The notes beneath the pieces are model-generated. The model ran no database searches. It was not told the DNA's origin and was given only the letters and a program-made list of their open reading frames with translations. From assembly GCA_913020155.1 (NCBI GenBank), contig CAJWBA010000002.1, positions 1 through 64,000 on the forward strand: 64,000 nucleotides of DNA, given 5' to 3'. The position numbers and the translations under genes are program-made. The stretch comes from an uncultured Flavobacteriales bacterium (GTDB lineage: Bacteria > Bacteroidota > Bacteroidia > Flavobacteriales > Flavobacteriaceae). Below are positions 1-10,443 of this stretch, in pieces (position 1 is the stretch's first letter; each line of letters starts with the position of its first letter).

Positions 1-1
1 A

Positions 2-49
2 AAATCAACAATGAGCCCTAGTATTTCAATTGACACTAAAATCGCTTAA
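2..49 (+). CDS. rplA: 50S ribosomal protein L1, C-terminal end (partial)
   Basis: The window opens inside a reading frame whose last 15 codons read KSTMSPSISIDTKIA and stop with TAA at 47-49. This matches the usual C-terminal tail of bacterial L1 (an STMGP-like stretch followed by a short basic or polar end). L1 binds 23S rRNA at the L1 stalk and represses its own operon in many bacteria. It lies 20 bp upstream of rplJ, the normal order rplK-rplA-rplJ-rplL. Only about 15 residues are visible, so the call rests on the tail motif and on synteny. Confidence 0.8.
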   Translation, partial: KSTMSPSISIDTKIA

Positions 50-69
50 GATTTTTTAAAACTAATCGA

Positions 70-585
70 ATGACAAAAGAAGAAAAATCGCAAGTTATTG
101 AAAAGCTAACCGCAGAATTATCAGATGCTAAAACGTTTTATCTTACAGATACTGCAGGTTTAAACGCTAAAGATACATCAGCGCTTAGACGTGCTTGTTT
201 TAAGGCTAATATTAGATTATCAGTAGTGAAAAACACCCTTTTAAGTAGGGCTATGGACGCTTCCGGTAAAGAATTTGGTGACTTAAAAGAAGTATTAAAG
301 GGAAATACCTCTCTAATGTTTTCTGAGATTGGAAATGCTCCAGCAAAAGTAATCAAAGATTTTCGTAAAAAATCGGAAAAACCATTACTAAAAGGCGCTT
401 ACATTGAAGAAGCCGTTTTTATAGGTGATGATCAAATCGATGCTTTAGTAGCAATAAAATCAAAAGAAGAATTAATTGGAGAGATTGTTACTTTATTACA
501 ATCACCTGCTAAAAATGTTATCTCTGGGCTTAAGTCCAGCAGTGGTAATTTAGCGGGTATATTAAAAACCCTATCAGAACGTTAA
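70..585 (+). CDS. rplJ: 50S ribosomal protein L10
   Basis: L10 (171 aa, normal length for Bacteroidota) anchors L7/L12 dimers to the large subunit stalk. The N-terminus MTKEEKSQVIEKL followed by a Y-L-T-D-T-A-G-L segment and the VVKNTLLSRA stretch is the rRNA-binding L10 domain. The C-terminal part, with repeated leucine/alanine positions around residues 135-170, is the helix that takes the L7/L12 dimers. It starts 20 bp after rplA and is followed by rplL after 58 bp, so the stalk proteins are probably made from one transcript. Confidence 0.97.
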   Translation: MTKEEKSQVIEKLTAELSDAKTFYLTDTAGLNAKDTSALRRACFKANIRLSVVKNTLLSRAMDASGKEFGDLKEVLKGNTSLMFSEIGNAPAKVIKDFRKKSEKPLLKGAYIEEAVFIGDDQIDALVAIKSKEELIGEIVTLLQSPAKNVISGLKSSSGNLAGILKTLSER

Positions 586-643
586 ACTGATAAAAATTTG
601 TGTACGCACTTAACTAAAATAATTATTTAAACTAAATTTAAAA

Positions 644-1018
644 ATGGCAGATTTAAAAGAATTCGCAGAACAATTAGTTAATTTAACTGTAAAAGAAGTT
701 AATGAATTAGCTACTATTTTAAAAGAAGAGCATGGTATAGAGCCAGCTGCAGCAGCAGTTGCAGTAGCAGGACCAGCAGCAGATGGTGGAGAACCAGCTG
801 AAGAGCAATCAGAATTTACTGTTGTTCTTAAATCAGCAGGAGCTTCTAAATTAGCAGTTGTAAAACTAGTTAAAGAACTTACTGGACTTGGCCTCAAAGA
901 AGCTAAAGGTTTAGTAGATTCTGCACCAGCTAATGTAAAAGAAGCAGTTTCTAAAGACGAAGCTGAAGGTTTAAAATCTTCTTTGGAAGAAGCTGGAGCT
1001 GAGGTTGAACTTAAGTAG
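644..1018 (+). CDS. rplL: 50S ribosomal protein L7/L12
   Basis: L7/L12 (124 aa) is the multicopy stalk protein that recruits translational GTPases. The sequence shows the N-terminal dimerisation helix (residues 1-35, [21 protein letters not shown]), an alanine/glycine/proline-rich flexible hinge (about 38-58), and the globular C-terminal domain containing the conserved [20 protein letters not shown] segment that contacts elongation factors. The gene is followed not by an immediate rpoB but by a 125 bp spacer with a strong hairpin, suggesting reduced read-through into the RNA polymerase genes. Confidence 0.98.
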   Translation: MADLKEFAEQLVNLTVKEVNELATILKEEHGIEPAAAAVAVAGPAADGGEPAEEQSEFTVVLKSAGASKLAVVKLVKELTGLGLKEAKGLVDSAPANVKEAVSKDEAEGLKSSLEEAGAEVELK

Positions 1019-1040
1019 TTCTCCCAACTCAATAAAGTAA

Positions 1041-1083
1041 GGTTATTACCTCTGGAGAAGCTCCAGGGGAAATAACCCTTTTT
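1041..1083 (+). terminator. attenuator-like hairpin between rplL and rpoB
   Basis: GGTTATT (1041-1047) pairs with AATAACC (1071-1077). An inner CTGGAG (1052-1057) pairs with CTCCAG (1061-1066) around a short AAG loop. The structure is followed by CTTTTT (1078-1083), giving a rho-independent-like signal inside the operon. In E. coli a partial terminator in the rplL-rpoB spacer sets the lower expression of rpoBC relative to stalk proteins. The position here suggests the same role, by inference. An internal bulge makes it weaker than the terminator at 9627. Confidence 0.6.
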
Positions 1084-1143
1084 ATAGTTTATAGACCATC
1101 CAAGTCTTGTATCGTTGTTGCAAATAAAATAAAACCACTCCTG

Positions 1144-4100
1144 ATGCCAAGTATATTAAAGAATAGAGTAAATTTCGCTTCCGCCAAAAAGACCCCTGAA
1201 TATCCAGATTTCCTTGATATTCAAATCAAGTCATTTCAAGATTTTTTCCAGCTTGAAACTAAATCTGCTGAACGCGCAGAAGAGGGCCTCTTCAACACCT
1301 TTAAAGAGAACTTTCCAATAACTGATACTCGAAATCAGTTTGTTTTAGAATTTATTGATTACTTCGTTGATCCACCACGATACTCAATCCAAGAGTGTAT
1401 TGAACGTGGATTAACTTATTCAGTTCCTCTAAAAGCCCGTTTAAAATTGTATTGTACAGACCCTGAACACGAAGATTTCGAAACGATTGTTCAAGATGTA
1501 TTTTTAGGAACAATTCCATACATGACTCCAAGTGGTACATTTGTGATTAACGGAGCTGAGCGTATCGTTGTATCTCAGTTGCACCGTTCGCCTGGTGTAT
1601 TCTTTGGCCAGTCTTTCCACGCCAACGGCACAAAATTATATTCTGCACGAGTTATTCCTTTTAAAGGATCATGGATCGAATTCGCAACAGACATCAATAA
1701 TGTGATGTACGCCTACATCGACCGTAAGAAAAAATTACCAGTAACAACTCTTTTTCGTTCTATTGGATACGAAAGTGATAAAGATATTCTTGAAATCTTT
1801 GATCTTGCAGAAGAAATCAAAGTTTCAAAAACAGCACTCAAAAAAATACTTGGACGTAAATTAGCGGCTCGTGTACTTAACACATGGCATGAAGATTTTG
1901 TTGATGAAGATACAGGAGAGGTTATCTCTATTGAGCGTAACGAAATTATTATCGATCGTGATACAGTAATAGAAAAAGATCACATAGAAGAAATCCTTGA
2001 AGCAAGTGTGAAAACAATCTTATTGCACAAAGTAGACGCTCATATGTCTGATTATGCAATCATTCACAATACCCTTCAGAAAGACCCTACAAACTCTGAA
2101 AAAGAAGCGGTTGAACACATTTATCGTCAATTGAGAAATGCTGAACCGCCAGATGAGGAAACTGCTCGTGGTATTATTGATAAATTATTTTTTTCGGATC
2201 AACGATACAACCTTGGAGAGGTTGGTCGTTACCGTATGAACAAGAAATTAGGAAACGACGAAGGAATGGATAAGCTTGTTTTGACTAAACAAGACATCAT
2301 TACCATTGTAAAGTACTTAATTGAGTTGATTAACTCCAAAGCAGAGATTGATGACATTGATCACTTATCAAACCGTCGTGTACGTACAGTGGGCGAACAA
2401 CTTTCTTCCCAATTTGGAGTAGGTTTAGCTCGTATGGCTAGAACGATTCGTGAACGAATGAATGTTCGTGACAATGAGGTATTTACACCCATCGACTTGA
2501 TTAATGCCAAAACACTATCCTCAGTAATTAATACCTTCTTTGGAACCAACCAATTGTCTCAGTTTATGGATCAAACCAATCCACTTGCTGAAATAACCCA
2601 TAAGAGACGTTTATCTGCTTTAGGACCTGGAGGACTTTCAAGAGAGCGAGCAGGATTTGAGGTCCGTGATGTACATTACACACACTACGGGCGTTTATGC
2701 CCTATTGAAACCCCCGAAGGACCTAACATTGGTTTGATTTCTTCTTTAGGAGTTTTTGCTAAAGTGAACAACCTTGGGTTTATCGAAACCCCTTATCGCA
2801 AAGTAACAGATGGTAAAATAAATCTTAAAGAAACAATTTACCTGAGTGCTGAAGAGGAAGAGAGTAAATTAATTGCTCAAGCTAATATTCCTTTTGATGA
2901 AGGCGGGCAAATCACTACTGACAAAATTATCGCACGTGAGGAAGCTGACTACCCTGTAGTAGACCCTAAAATGATAGATTACACTGATGTAGCACCCAAC
3001 CAAATTGCATCAATATCGGCATCTTTAATTCCTTTCTTGGAGCACGACGATGCAAACCGAGCATTGATGGGATCTAACATGATGCGTCAGGCAGTACCTT
3101 TATTACGACCTGAATCTCCAATTGTTGGAACTGGACTTGAACGTCAAGTTGCCTCAGATTCGAGAGTTTTGATCAATGCAGAAGGAGATGGAGTTGTAGA
3201 ATACGTAGATGCGAATAAAATCACAATTAAGTATGATCTAAGTGATGAAGAATACTTGGTACGATTTGAAAGTGATACCAAATCTTATGATCTAATTAAG
3301 TTTAGAAAAACCAATCAGGGAACATGTATCAATCTAAAGCCAATTGTTAAAAAAGGAGATCGTGTAAAATCCGGTCAAGTTCTTTCACAAGGATATGCTA
3401 CTCAAGACGGTGAGCTTGCTCTAGGAAGAAATATGAAAGTGGCTTTTATGCCTTGGAAAGGGTATAACTTTGAAGATGCAATTGTTATTTCTGAACGAGC
3501 AGTTCGTGAAGACGTATTTACCTCCATACATATCGATGAATATTCATTAGATGTTCGAGACACCAAGTTAGGTTCAGAAGAACTTACAAATGATATTCCT
3601 AATGTGAGTGAGGAAGCAACCAAAGATCTTGACGAATTTGGAATGATTCGTATTGGAGCTGAGGTTCATCCTGGTGATATTTTGATTGGTAAAATTACTC
3701 CAAAAGGAGAATCAGATCCAACCCCCGAAGAAAAATTATTACGCGCTATATTTGGAGACAAAGCTGGAGATGTAAAGGATGCTTCATTAAAAGCACCACC
3801 ATCACTTCACGGAGTTGTTATTGACAAAAAACTCTTTACGCGATCTGTAAAAGACAAGCGAAAAAGAAACCAAGACAAGCAAGAACTCGAAATACTTGAA
3901 GCATCATTTGATGTCAAGTTTGAAGAGCTTCGCTCAATTATGGTAGAAAAGCTATTTACTGTAGTAAACGGTAAAACTTGTCAAGGAGTTCAAAATGATT
4001 TAGGGGAAGAAATTTTACCAAAAGGTAAAAAGTACACCTTAAAAATGTTAACAGCCGTAGAGGACTACACCCACTTGACAAAAGGAGTTTGGACAACTAC

Positions 4101-4953
4101 TGTGGCAACTAATTCTTTGATAGCGGATTTAATTCACAACTACAAGATTAAAGAAAATGATCTTCAAGGGGCATTGCGTCGTGAGAAATTTACGATCAGT
4201 GTAGGAGATGAGCTTCCCGCAGGAATCAAGCGTTTGGCAAAAGTTTACATAGCCAAGAAGCGTAAGCTAAAAGTAGGAGACAAGATGGCTGGACGTCATG
4301 GAAACAAAGGGATCGTCGCACGTATTGTTCGTCACGAAGAAATGCCTTTCCTAGAAGACGGAACACCAGTTGATATCGTTCTAAATCCACTTGGAGTACC
4401 TTCTCGAATGAACATCGGTCAGATTTATGAAACCGTTCTTGGATGGGCAGGTCAAAAATTAGATCAAAAATATGCTACCCCGATTTTTGATGGAGCAAGT
4501 GCAAATGAAATCGATACTCTCACAGATGAAGCTGGAATTCCAAGATATGGGCATACCTATCTTTACGATGGTGGAACAGGAGAACGTTTTGATCAACCAG
4601 CAACAGTGGGAGTAATTTACATGTTGAAATTAGGTCACATGGTCGACGACAAGATGCACTCTCGTTCTATTGGTCCTTACTCTTTGATTACGCAACAGCC
4701 TCTTGGAGGAAAAGCGCAGTTTGGAGGCCAACGTTTTGGAGAAATGGAAGTATGGGCATTAGAAGCATATGGTGCGTCAAGTACTTTACAAGAAATCTTA
4801 ACCGTTAAATCGGATGATGTAGCAGGAAGAGCAAAAACATATGAATCTATTGTTAAAGGGGATACCTTACCAGAACCAGGATTACCCGAATCATTTAACG
4901 TGTTAATGCATGAATTGAAAGGTTTAGGTCTTGATATTCGTTTGGAAGAATAA
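1144..4953 (+). CDS. rpoB: DNA-directed RNA polymerase subunit beta
   Basis: The beta subunit (1269 aa) of core RNA polymerase, with the usual length for Bacteroidota. The rifampicin-binding cluster runs from about residue 468 to 495: Q470-LSQFMD476, H486-KRR and S491 correspond to E. coli positions 510, 516, 526 and 531, and all are wild type, so rifampicin sensitivity is predicted. The downstream [15 protein letters not shown] and GRHGNKG motifs and the C-terminal clamp motif ([24 protein letters not shown]) are present. It lies 125 bp after rplL behind a hairpin and 47 bp before rpoC. Confidence 0.99.
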   Translation: MPSILKNRVNFASAKKTPEYPDFLDIQIKSFQDFFQLETKSAERAEEGLFNTFKENFPITDTRNQFVLEFIDYFVDPPRYSIQECIERGLTYSVPLKARLKLYCTDPEHEDFETIVQDVFLGTIPYMTPSGTFVINGAERIVVSQLHRSPGVFFGQSFHANGTKLYSARVIPFKGSWIEFATDINNVMYAYIDRKKKLPVTTLFRSIGYESDKDILEIFDLAEEIKVSKTALKKILGRKLAARVLNTWHEDFVDEDTGEVISIERNEIIIDRDTVIEKDHIEEILEASVKTILLHKVDAHMSDYAIIHNTLQKDPTNSEKEAVEHIYRQLRNAEPPDEETARGIIDKLFFSDQRYNLGEVGRYRMNKKLGNDEGMDKLVLTKQDIITIVKYLIELINSKAEIDDIDHLSNRRVRTVGEQLSSQFGVGLARMARTIRERMNVRDNEVFTPIDLINAKTLSSVINTFFGTNQLSQFMDQTNPLAEITHKRRLSALGPGGLSRERAGFEVRDVHYTHYGRLCPIETPEGPNIGLISSLGVFAKVNNLGFIETPYRKVTDGKINLKETIYLSAEEEESKLIAQANIPFDEGGQITTDKIIAREEADYPVVDPKMIDYTDVAPNQIASISASLIPFLEHDDANRALMGSNMMRQAVPLLRPESPIVGTGLERQVASDSRVLINAEGDGVVEYVDANKITIKYDLSDEEYLVRFESDTKSYDLIKFRKTNQGTCINLKPIVKKGDRVKSGQVLSQGYATQDGELALGRNMKVAFMPWKGYNFEDAIVISERAVREDVFTSIHIDEYSLDVRDTKLGSEELTNDIPNVSEEATKDLDEFGMIRIGAEVHPGDILIGKITPKGESDPTPEEKLLRAIFGDKAGDVKDASLKAPPSLHGVVIDKKLFTRSVKDKRKRNQDKQELEILEASFDVKFEELRSIMVEKLFTVVNGKTCQGVQNDLGEEILPKGKKYTLKMLTAVEDYTHLTKGVWTTTVATNSLIADLIHNYKIKENDLQGALRREKFTISVGDELPAGIKRLAKVYIAKKRKLKVGDKMAGRHGNKGIVARIVRHEEMPFLEDGTPVDIVLNPLGVPSRMNIGQIYETVLGWAGQKLDQKYATPIFDGASANEIDTLTDEAGIPRYGHTYLYDGGTGERFDQPATVGVIYMLKLGHMVDDKMHSRSIGPYSLITQQPLGGKAQFGGQRFGEMEVWALEAYGASSTLQEILTVKSDDVAGRAKTYESIVKGDTLPEPGLPESFNVLMHELKGLGLDIRLEE

Positions 4954-5000
4954 TTAGAGAGGGTATCTTCTCTTGTAATCATTAAAAACAACAGGTAGTT

Positions 5001-8000
5001 ATGGCAAGGAATAATGGAATTGTTACTCAAAAAAAATTCAACAAAATATCTATTGGATTATCTTCTCCAGAAGTGATTTTAGGAAATTCTCGGGGGGAGG
5101 TTTTAAAACCTGAAACGATTAATTATCGTACGCACAAACCAGAACGTGATGGTCTTTTCTGCGAACGTATTTTTGGTCCAGTTAAAGATTTTGAATGTGC
5201 CTGTGGTAAATACAAAAGAATTCGATATAAAGGAATCGTTTGTGATCGATGTGGTGTAGAAGTTACCGAAAAGAAAGTCAGAAGAGACCGTGTTGGTCAC
5301 ATCAATTTGGTTGTTCCCGTAGCACACATATGGTATTTCCGCTCGTTACCCAACAAAATTGGATATCTTCTTGGATTACCTTCCAAGAAACTGGATATGA
5401 TAATTTATTACGAACGATATGTCGTTATCCAAGCAGGTGATGCAAAAAATGAAGAAGGAGAACCACTCCAGAAAATGGATTTCCTTACCGAAGAAGAGTA
5501 CCTGAATGCACTCGAAAAATTACCGATTGAAAACCAATATCTCGACCAAACAGATCCAACCAAATTCATTGCGAAAATGGGAGCGGAATGTTTAATTGAT
5601 TTACTTTCAAGAATCAATTTGGAAGAGCTTTCATATGAATTGCGTCATAAAGCCAATAACGAAACATCAAAACAACGTAAAACAGAAGCACTGAAAAGAC
5701 TTCAAGTTGTTGAGGCATTCCGTGATGCCAACGAACGCAAAGAAAATCTCCCAGAATGGATGATTGTAAAGGCTGTTCCTGTAATTCCACCAGAATTACG
5801 ACCACTTGTACCTTTGGATGGAGGGCGTTTTGCAACCTCAGATTTAAATGACCTTTACCGTCGAGTAATAATTCGTAACAATCGTTTGAAGCGATTGGTA
5901 GAAATCAAAGCTCCAGAGGTAATCCTGAGAAACGAAAAGCGTATGCTTCAGGAATCAGTAGATTCTTTATTCGACAACACAAGAAAATCATCAGCAGTAA
6001 AAACAGATTCAAACCGTCCATTGAAATCTCTTTCGGATTCCTTAAAAGGAAAACAAGGGCGTTTTAGACAAAACCTATTAGGAAAACGAGTTGATTATTC
6101 TGCTCGTTCTGTTATTGTTGTTGGACCAGAATTGAAATTGTTTGAATGTGGTCTACCTAAGGATATGGCTGCAGAACTTTATAAGCCATTCATTACACGT
6201 AAATTAATTGAGCGCGGAATAGTAAAAACTGTGAAGTCTGCTAAGAAAATTATTGACAGTAAAGAACCTGTAGTTTGGGATATTTTAGAAAATGTATTGA
6301 AAGGACACCCAGTACTTCTGAATCGTGCCCCTACCTTGCATAGACTTGGTATTCAAGCATTCCAGCCCAAACTAATTGAAGGAAAAGCAATTCAATTGCA
6401 CCCATTGGTATGTACCGCATTTAATGCTGATTTTGATGGAGATCAAATGGCAGTTCATTTACCACTAGGTCCAGAGGCCATACTAGAAGCACAGCTTTTA
6501 ATGTTAGCTTCTCATAACATTTTGAATCCAGCCAACGGATCTCCAGTAACAGTTCCATCACAGGATATGGTCCTGGGATTGTACTACATGACAAAAGCTC
6601 GTATTTCTACTCCTGAACATAAAGTTGTTGGAGAAGGATTAACATTTTATTCTGTAGAAGAAGTTCACATTGCCTACAACGAAAAATGCGTAAATCTCAA
6701 TGCTATCATAAAAATTAGAGCAAAAGATTTCAATGAGGAAGGTGAGCTAGAATATCAAATCATTGACTCAACAGTTGGACGTGTACTTTTTAATGAAGTA
6801 GTACCAGAAAACGCAGGATACTTTAATGAGGTTCTTACCAAGAAAAACCTTCGGCAAATTATAGGAAAAATTCTTAAATTAACCAGTGTTCCTGAAACTG
6901 CTGAGTTCTTAGATAAAATCAAAAGTATGGGATATGGTTTTGCCTTTAAAGGTGGACTATCCTTTAGTCTAGGTGATATTATCATTCCTCCAGAAAAAGA
7001 ACCTTTAATTGAAGAAGCCAACGATTTGGTTGACGGAATCAAGGGAAACTACAATATGGGACTGATTACAAACAACGAACGTTACAATCAGATCATCGAT
7101 ATTTGGACCAACACCAATTCACGTCTTACCAATCTGGCAATGAAGAGAATTAGTGAAGATCAGCAAGGGTTTAACTCTGTGTTTATGATGTTAGACTCTG
7201 GAGCTAGAGGATCTAAAGAACAGATTCGTCAATTAACAGGAATGCGTGGTTTAATGGCCAAACCGAAGAAGTCAACTTCTGGAGGAGGAGAAATTATTGA
7301 AAATCCAATTCTTTCTAACTTTAAGGAAGGACTATCTATTTTAGAGTACTTCATTTCTACCCATGGAGCTCGTAAAGGACTTGCAGATACCGCTCTTAAA
7401 ACGGCAGATGCAGGGTACCTTACTCGACGTTTGGTTGATGTATCTCAAGACGTTATCATCAATACAGTAGATTGTGGTACACTCAGAGGTATTGAGGTTA
7501 AACCTTTACGTAAAAATGAAGAAATCGTTGAAACTTTATCTGATCGAATCAGAGGTAGAGTTGCTTTGTTTGATATTATAAATCCACTTGACGCTTCTGT
7601 AATCATTGGTTCAGGTGAGCTGATTTCAGACCTGGTAGCGGACAGTATTGATCAACTTCCAATCGAATCAGTTGAAGTGCGATCACCATTGACATGTGAA
7701 GCCAAAAAAGGAATATGTTCCTCTTGTTATGGTAGAAACCTTGCAACCGGTAAAATGGTTCAAAAGGGAGAAGCTGTTGGAGTTGTTGCAGCCCAGTCTA
7801 TTGGTGAGCCAGGAACCCAGTTAACCCTAAGAACCTTTCACGTAGGTGGGGTAGCAGGAGGTAGTTCACAAGAGAACGAACTTCGTGTGAAATTTGATGG
7901 TGTTGCCGAAATTGAAGACCTTAAAACAGTAAACGGAACAGATTCTGAAGGTAACGATATCAAAATTGTTATTTCCAGAACCTCTGAAATTAAATTGATC

Positions 8001-9305
8001 GATAAGAAAACCAAAGTGGTCTTGAGTACCAATAACATTCCTTACGGATCTACCTTGATAATTGAAAACGGGAGAACCGTTAAAAAAGGAGATTTAATTT
8101 GTAATTGGGATCCATTTAATGGAGTTATAGTTTCTGAATTTTCAGGTAAAATTGTTTACGAAAACATTGAACAAGGAATAACTTATCAGGTAGAAATTGA
8201 CGAACAAACTGGTTTCCAAGAAAAAGTAATCTCTGAATCTAGAAATAAGAAAGTCATTCCAACTTTATTGATTCAAGATAAAAAAGGTACCGTATTGCGA
8301 TCATACAACTTACCAGTTGGGGCTCACATCATGGTTGATGAAAATGAAAAAATAGAGGAAGGAAAAATCTTAGTGAAAATTCCAAGAAAATCTGCTCGTT
8401 CTGGAGATATTACAGGAGGTTTACCTCGTGTAACAGAACTTTTCGAAGCTCGTAATCCTTCTAATCCAGCAGTGGTTTCTGAAATGGATGGGGTTGTTTC
8501 TTTTGGAAAAATCAAAAGAGGTAATCGCGAAATCATCGTTGAGTCTAAATTTGGTGACATCAAGAAATATCTTGTAAAACTATCGAGTCAAATTTTGGTT
8601 CAGGAAAATGACTACGTAAAAGCAGGAATGCCTCTATCCGATGGTTCAATTACTCCAGTAGATATTTTGAAAATTAAAGGCCCATCTGCAGTTCAACAAT
8701 ATCTAGTAAACGAAGTACAAGAAGTTTATCGATTACAAGGGGTGAAAATTAACGACAAGCATTTTGAAGTAGTTGTTCGTCAAATGATGCGTAAAGTTAA
8801 AATTAACGATCCAGGAGATACAATTTTCTTAGAAAATCAATTGGTTCACAAATATGATTTTTTAACAGAGAACGATGAATTGTTTGGTAAGAAAGTAGTT
8901 GAAGATGCAGGGGATTCTGAAAACTTAAAAGAAGGTCAATTGATAACTTCAAGAGATCTCCGTGATGAGAACTCAATTCTCAAACGTGAAGGGAAAGTAT
9001 TAGTTGCTGCAAGAGATGCAGCTTCTGCAACTGCAACCCCAGAGCTTCAAGGAATTACAAGAGCTTCTCTTCAAACCAAGTCATTTATCTCAGCAGCATC
9101 ATTCCAAGAGACTACCAAAGTATTAAATGAAGCAGCCGTAAATGGTAAAGTAGATACCTTAGAAGGTCTTAAAGAAAATGTGATCGTTGGGCATAAAATC
9201 CCAGCAGGTACCGGTCTTAGAGAATACAATGATATCATTGTAGGATCAAAAGAAGAATACACAAGTTTGTTGATCAACAAAAACGAAGCCGAATTAGAAG
9301 CCTAA
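5001..9305 (+). CDS. rpoC: DNA-directed RNA polymerase subunit beta-prime
   Basis: The beta-prime subunit (1434 aa) carries the active-site magnesium. The N-terminal zinc site is visible as C66, C68, C81 and C84, and the catalytic NADFDGD motif places the three aspartates at 477, 479 and 481. A second zinc site ([13 protein letters not shown], about residues 898-910) and the trigger-loop/bridge region ([25 protein letters not shown]) follow. The gene is full length and in frame. It starts 47 bp after rpoB and is followed 3 bp later by a DUF3467 gene, so the three are probably co-transcribed up to the terminator at 9627. Confidence 0.99.
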   Translation: MARNNGIVTQKKFNKISIGLSSPEVILGNSRGEVLKPETINYRTHKPERDGLFCERIFGPVKDFECACGKYKRIRYKGIVCDRCGVEVTEKKVRRDRVGHINLVVPVAHIWYFRSLPNKIGYLLGLPSKKLDMIIYYERYVVIQAGDAKNEEGEPLQKMDFLTEEEYLNALEKLPIENQYLDQTDPTKFIAKMGAECLIDLLSRINLEELSYELRHKANNETSKQRKTEALKRLQVVEAFRDANERKENLPEWMIVKAVPVIPPELRPLVPLDGGRFATSDLNDLYRRVIIRNNRLKRLVEIKAPEVILRNEKRMLQESVDSLFDNTRKSSAVKTDSNRPLKSLSDSLKGKQGRFRQNLLGKRVDYSARSVIVVGPELKLFECGLPKDMAAELYKPFITRKLIERGIVKTVKSAKKIIDSKEPVVWDILENVLKGHPVLLNRAPTLHRLGIQAFQPKLIEGKAIQLHPLVCTAFNADFDGDQMAVHLPLGPEAILEAQLLMLASHNILNPANGSPVTVPSQDMVLGLYYMTKARISTPEHKVVGEGLTFYSVEEVHIAYNEKCVNLNAIIKIRAKDFNEEGELEYQIIDSTVGRVLFNEVVPENAGYFNEVLTKKNLRQIIGKILKLTSVPETAEFLDKIKSMGYGFAFKGGLSFSLGDIIIPPEKEPLIEEANDLVDGIKGNYNMGLITNNERYNQIIDIWTNTNSRLTNLAMKRISEDQQGFNSVFMMLDSGARGSKEQIRQLTGMRGLMAKPKKSTSGGGEIIENPILSNFKEGLSILEYFISTHGARKGLADTALKTADAGYLTRRLVDVSQDVIINTVDCGTLRGIEVKPLRKNEEIVETLSDRIRGRVALFDIINPLDASVIIGSGELISDLVADSIDQLPIESVEVRSPLTCEAKKGICSSCYGRNLATGKMVQKGEAVGVVAAQSIGEPGTQLTLRTFHVGGVAGGSSQENELRVKFDGVAEIEDLKTVNGTDSEGNDIKIVISRTSEIKLIDKKTKVVLSTNNIPYGSTLIIENGRTVKKGDLICNWDPFNGVIVSEFSGKIVYENIEQGITYQVEIDEQTGFQEKVISESRNKKVIPTLLIQDKKGTVLRSYNLPVGAHIMVDENEKIEEGKILVKIPRKSARSGDITGGLPRVTELFEARNPSNPAVVSEMDGVVSFGKIKRGNREIIVESKFGDIKKYLVKLSSQILVQENDYVKAGMPLSDGSITPVDILKIKGPSAVQQYLVNEVQEVYRLQGVKINDKHFEVVVRQMMRKVKINDPGDTIFLENQLVHKYDFLTENDELFGKKVVEDAGDSENLKEGQLITSRDLRDENSILKREGKVLVAARDAASATATPELQGITRASLQTKSFISAASFQETTKVLNEAAVNGKVDTLEGLKENVIVGHKIPAGTGLREYNDIIVGSKEEYTSLLINKNEAELEA

Positions 9306-9308
9306 GTT

Positions 9309-9620
9309 ATGAGTGATTCAAAGCAAGAAGAACAAAAGATCAATATTGAGTTAGACGAAGCAACAGCCGAGGGAACATACTCCAACCTTGCAATAATCAA
9401 CCACTCAATATCCGAGTTTATTGTCGATTTTATTTCAATGATGCCTGGGGCTCCAAAAGCCAAGGTCAAGTCAAGGATAATTTTGACACCACAACATGCC
9501 AAGAGATTACAAAAGGCATTGAGTGAAAATATTGAGCGTTTTGAGCAAGCTAATGGAGAAATTCAATTTCAAGAACAACCTCCAATTCCCCTAAACTTTG
9601 GTCCTACTGGTGAAGCTTAA
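9309..9620 (+). CDS. DUF3467 family protein
   Basis: A 103-aa acidic protein recognised as DUF3467 from its central YSNLAIINHSISEFIVDFISMMPG segment and the RIILTPQHAKRLQKAL helix. There is no signal peptide or membrane segment, so it is predicted to be cytoplasmic. Its biochemical role is unknown. It starts 3 bp after the rpoC stop and ends just before the operon terminator, an arrangement common in Bacteroidota, which hints at a function connected with RNA polymerase or its regulation. That link is an inference from position only. Confidence 0.9.
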   Translation: MSDSKQEEQKINIELDEATAEGTYSNLAIINHSISEFIVDFISMMPGAPKAKVKSRIILTPQHAKRLQKALSENIERFEQANGEIQFQEQPPIPLNFGPTGEA

Positions 9621-9626
9621 AAAACG

Positions 9627-9657
9627 AATCCCCGACAGCAATTTCGGGGATTTTTTA
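9627..9657 (+). terminator. rho-independent terminator of the rpoBC operon
   Basis: AATCCCCGA (9627-9635) pairs with TCGGGGATT (9644-9652) around an 8-nt loop, and the stem runs into a six-T tract (9651-9656). It lies 7 bp after the DUF3467 stop codon. This is the clearest intrinsic terminator in the window and closes the rplJ-rpoC-DUF3467 transcription unit. Confidence 0.9.
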
Positions 9658-9734
9658 TTTTCAACTCATAATCATTTCTTTTTGGTCTATTCAATTCAGC
9701 ATAAAAATTGCTACATTAGAAAAAAACTATTGCG

Positions 9735-10061
9735 ATGTCTGATCAGAATTTTAAAAGTTTCAAGGAGTTTTATCCATTTTATCTTTCTGAACACAAAAAT
9801 AAAACCAGTAGAATTCTGCATTTTACAGGCACATTTTTGGTTTTAATACTTTTGATCTTCCTTCTTTTTGCCCAAAAAAAAGCTCATTTTTGGATCATTC
9901 TTCCATTAACAGGATATGGTTTTGCTTGGGTTGGTCATGCGTTTTTTGAAAAAAATAAACCGGCAACTTTCAAACATCCACTCTGGAGTTTAAGAGGTGA
10001 TTTTAAACTCTTCTTTGAAATTTTTTTTAGAAAAAGAAGTTTTGATGCAGTAAAAGACTGA
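9735..10061 (+). CDS. Mpo1-like (DUF962) membrane protein
   Basis: A 108-aa protein of the DUF962/Mpo1-like family. It has the family signature FYPFYLSEHKNKTSR near the N-terminus and LHFTGT, GYGFAWVGH, FFEKNKPATFKHPLWSLRGDF after it. Two hydrophobic segments (about residues 32-47 and 52-68) flank conserved histidines (H20, H29, H68, H81) that are candidate metal ligands. Yeast Mpo1 is an iron-dependent dioxygenase acting on 2-hydroxy fatty acids. Bacterial members are mostly uncharacterised, so lipid oxidation is only an inference. It is monocistronic, after the rpoC terminator. Confidence 0.88.
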   Translation: MSDQNFKSFKEFYPFYLSEHKNKTSRILHFTGTFLVLILLIFLLFAQKKAHFWIILPLTGYGFAWVGHAFFEKNKPATFKHPLWSLRGDFKLFFEIFFRKRSFDAVKD

Positions 10062-10084
10062 GAGGTTATTCCAATTAACTTCAG

Positions 10085-10431
10085 CTTTTGTGTAAATTTT
10101 ATCTATTTTCTTCCATTAACAAGTTTATCAACCAACTTATCCAGGTAGCGCTTTTTTTCAGTTAGTAGAGTAGTAATATTCTCGATTCAGTAGCTACAAA
10201 TAACTTCTGTAAACAAATGGGATTGGGATTAATTGATTTATTTTTAAAGAATATTTCACAAAGGTTGCTTTTGATCAATCAGTTCTGCTAAAGCGATATC
10301 ATCATAACTGGTTAACATATGCAGTTCTTCCTTGTTTCTTCCCTATTTTCTGAACTTTATTGAGATAATGAGGATAAATGCACGAAATAGTCATTTGAAC
10401 AATGTGTTGGTCATTACCAGGGTTTAGTCAT
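10085..10431 (-). pseudogene. decayed DUF2200 family gene
   Basis: No intact gene occupies the gap between the Mpo1-like gene and prfC, but the minus strand retains pieces of a DUF2200 protein in shifting frames. From an ATG at 10431-10429 (then stops), fragments read in order: QMTISCIYPHYLNKVQKIGKK and QGRT; then LTSYDDIALAELIDQK; then EIFFKNKSINPNP; then EVICSY, stop, IENI; then KKRYLDKLVDKLVNGRK followed by a stop. These line up with the family's YPHYV-KV-GRT, WLTGYD, FF-APQLNPN, VICGYRVE-I and RYLDKLVDELAKGR motifs. Several frameshifts and at least three stops show it is dead. DUF2200 proteins have no known biochemical role. Confidence 0.85.
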
Positions 10432-10443
10432 TGAAATTTTGTT

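Noticed and set aside
610-1032. 140-codon minus-strand ORF over rplL
   Set aside because: An antisense shadow produced by the alanine-rich rplL sequence.
9598-9846. 82-codon plus-strand ORF between DUF3467 and the Mpo1-like gene
   Set aside because: It overlaps the end of DUF3467, the terminator and the start of the Mpo1-like gene out of frame, and its sequence resembles no family.
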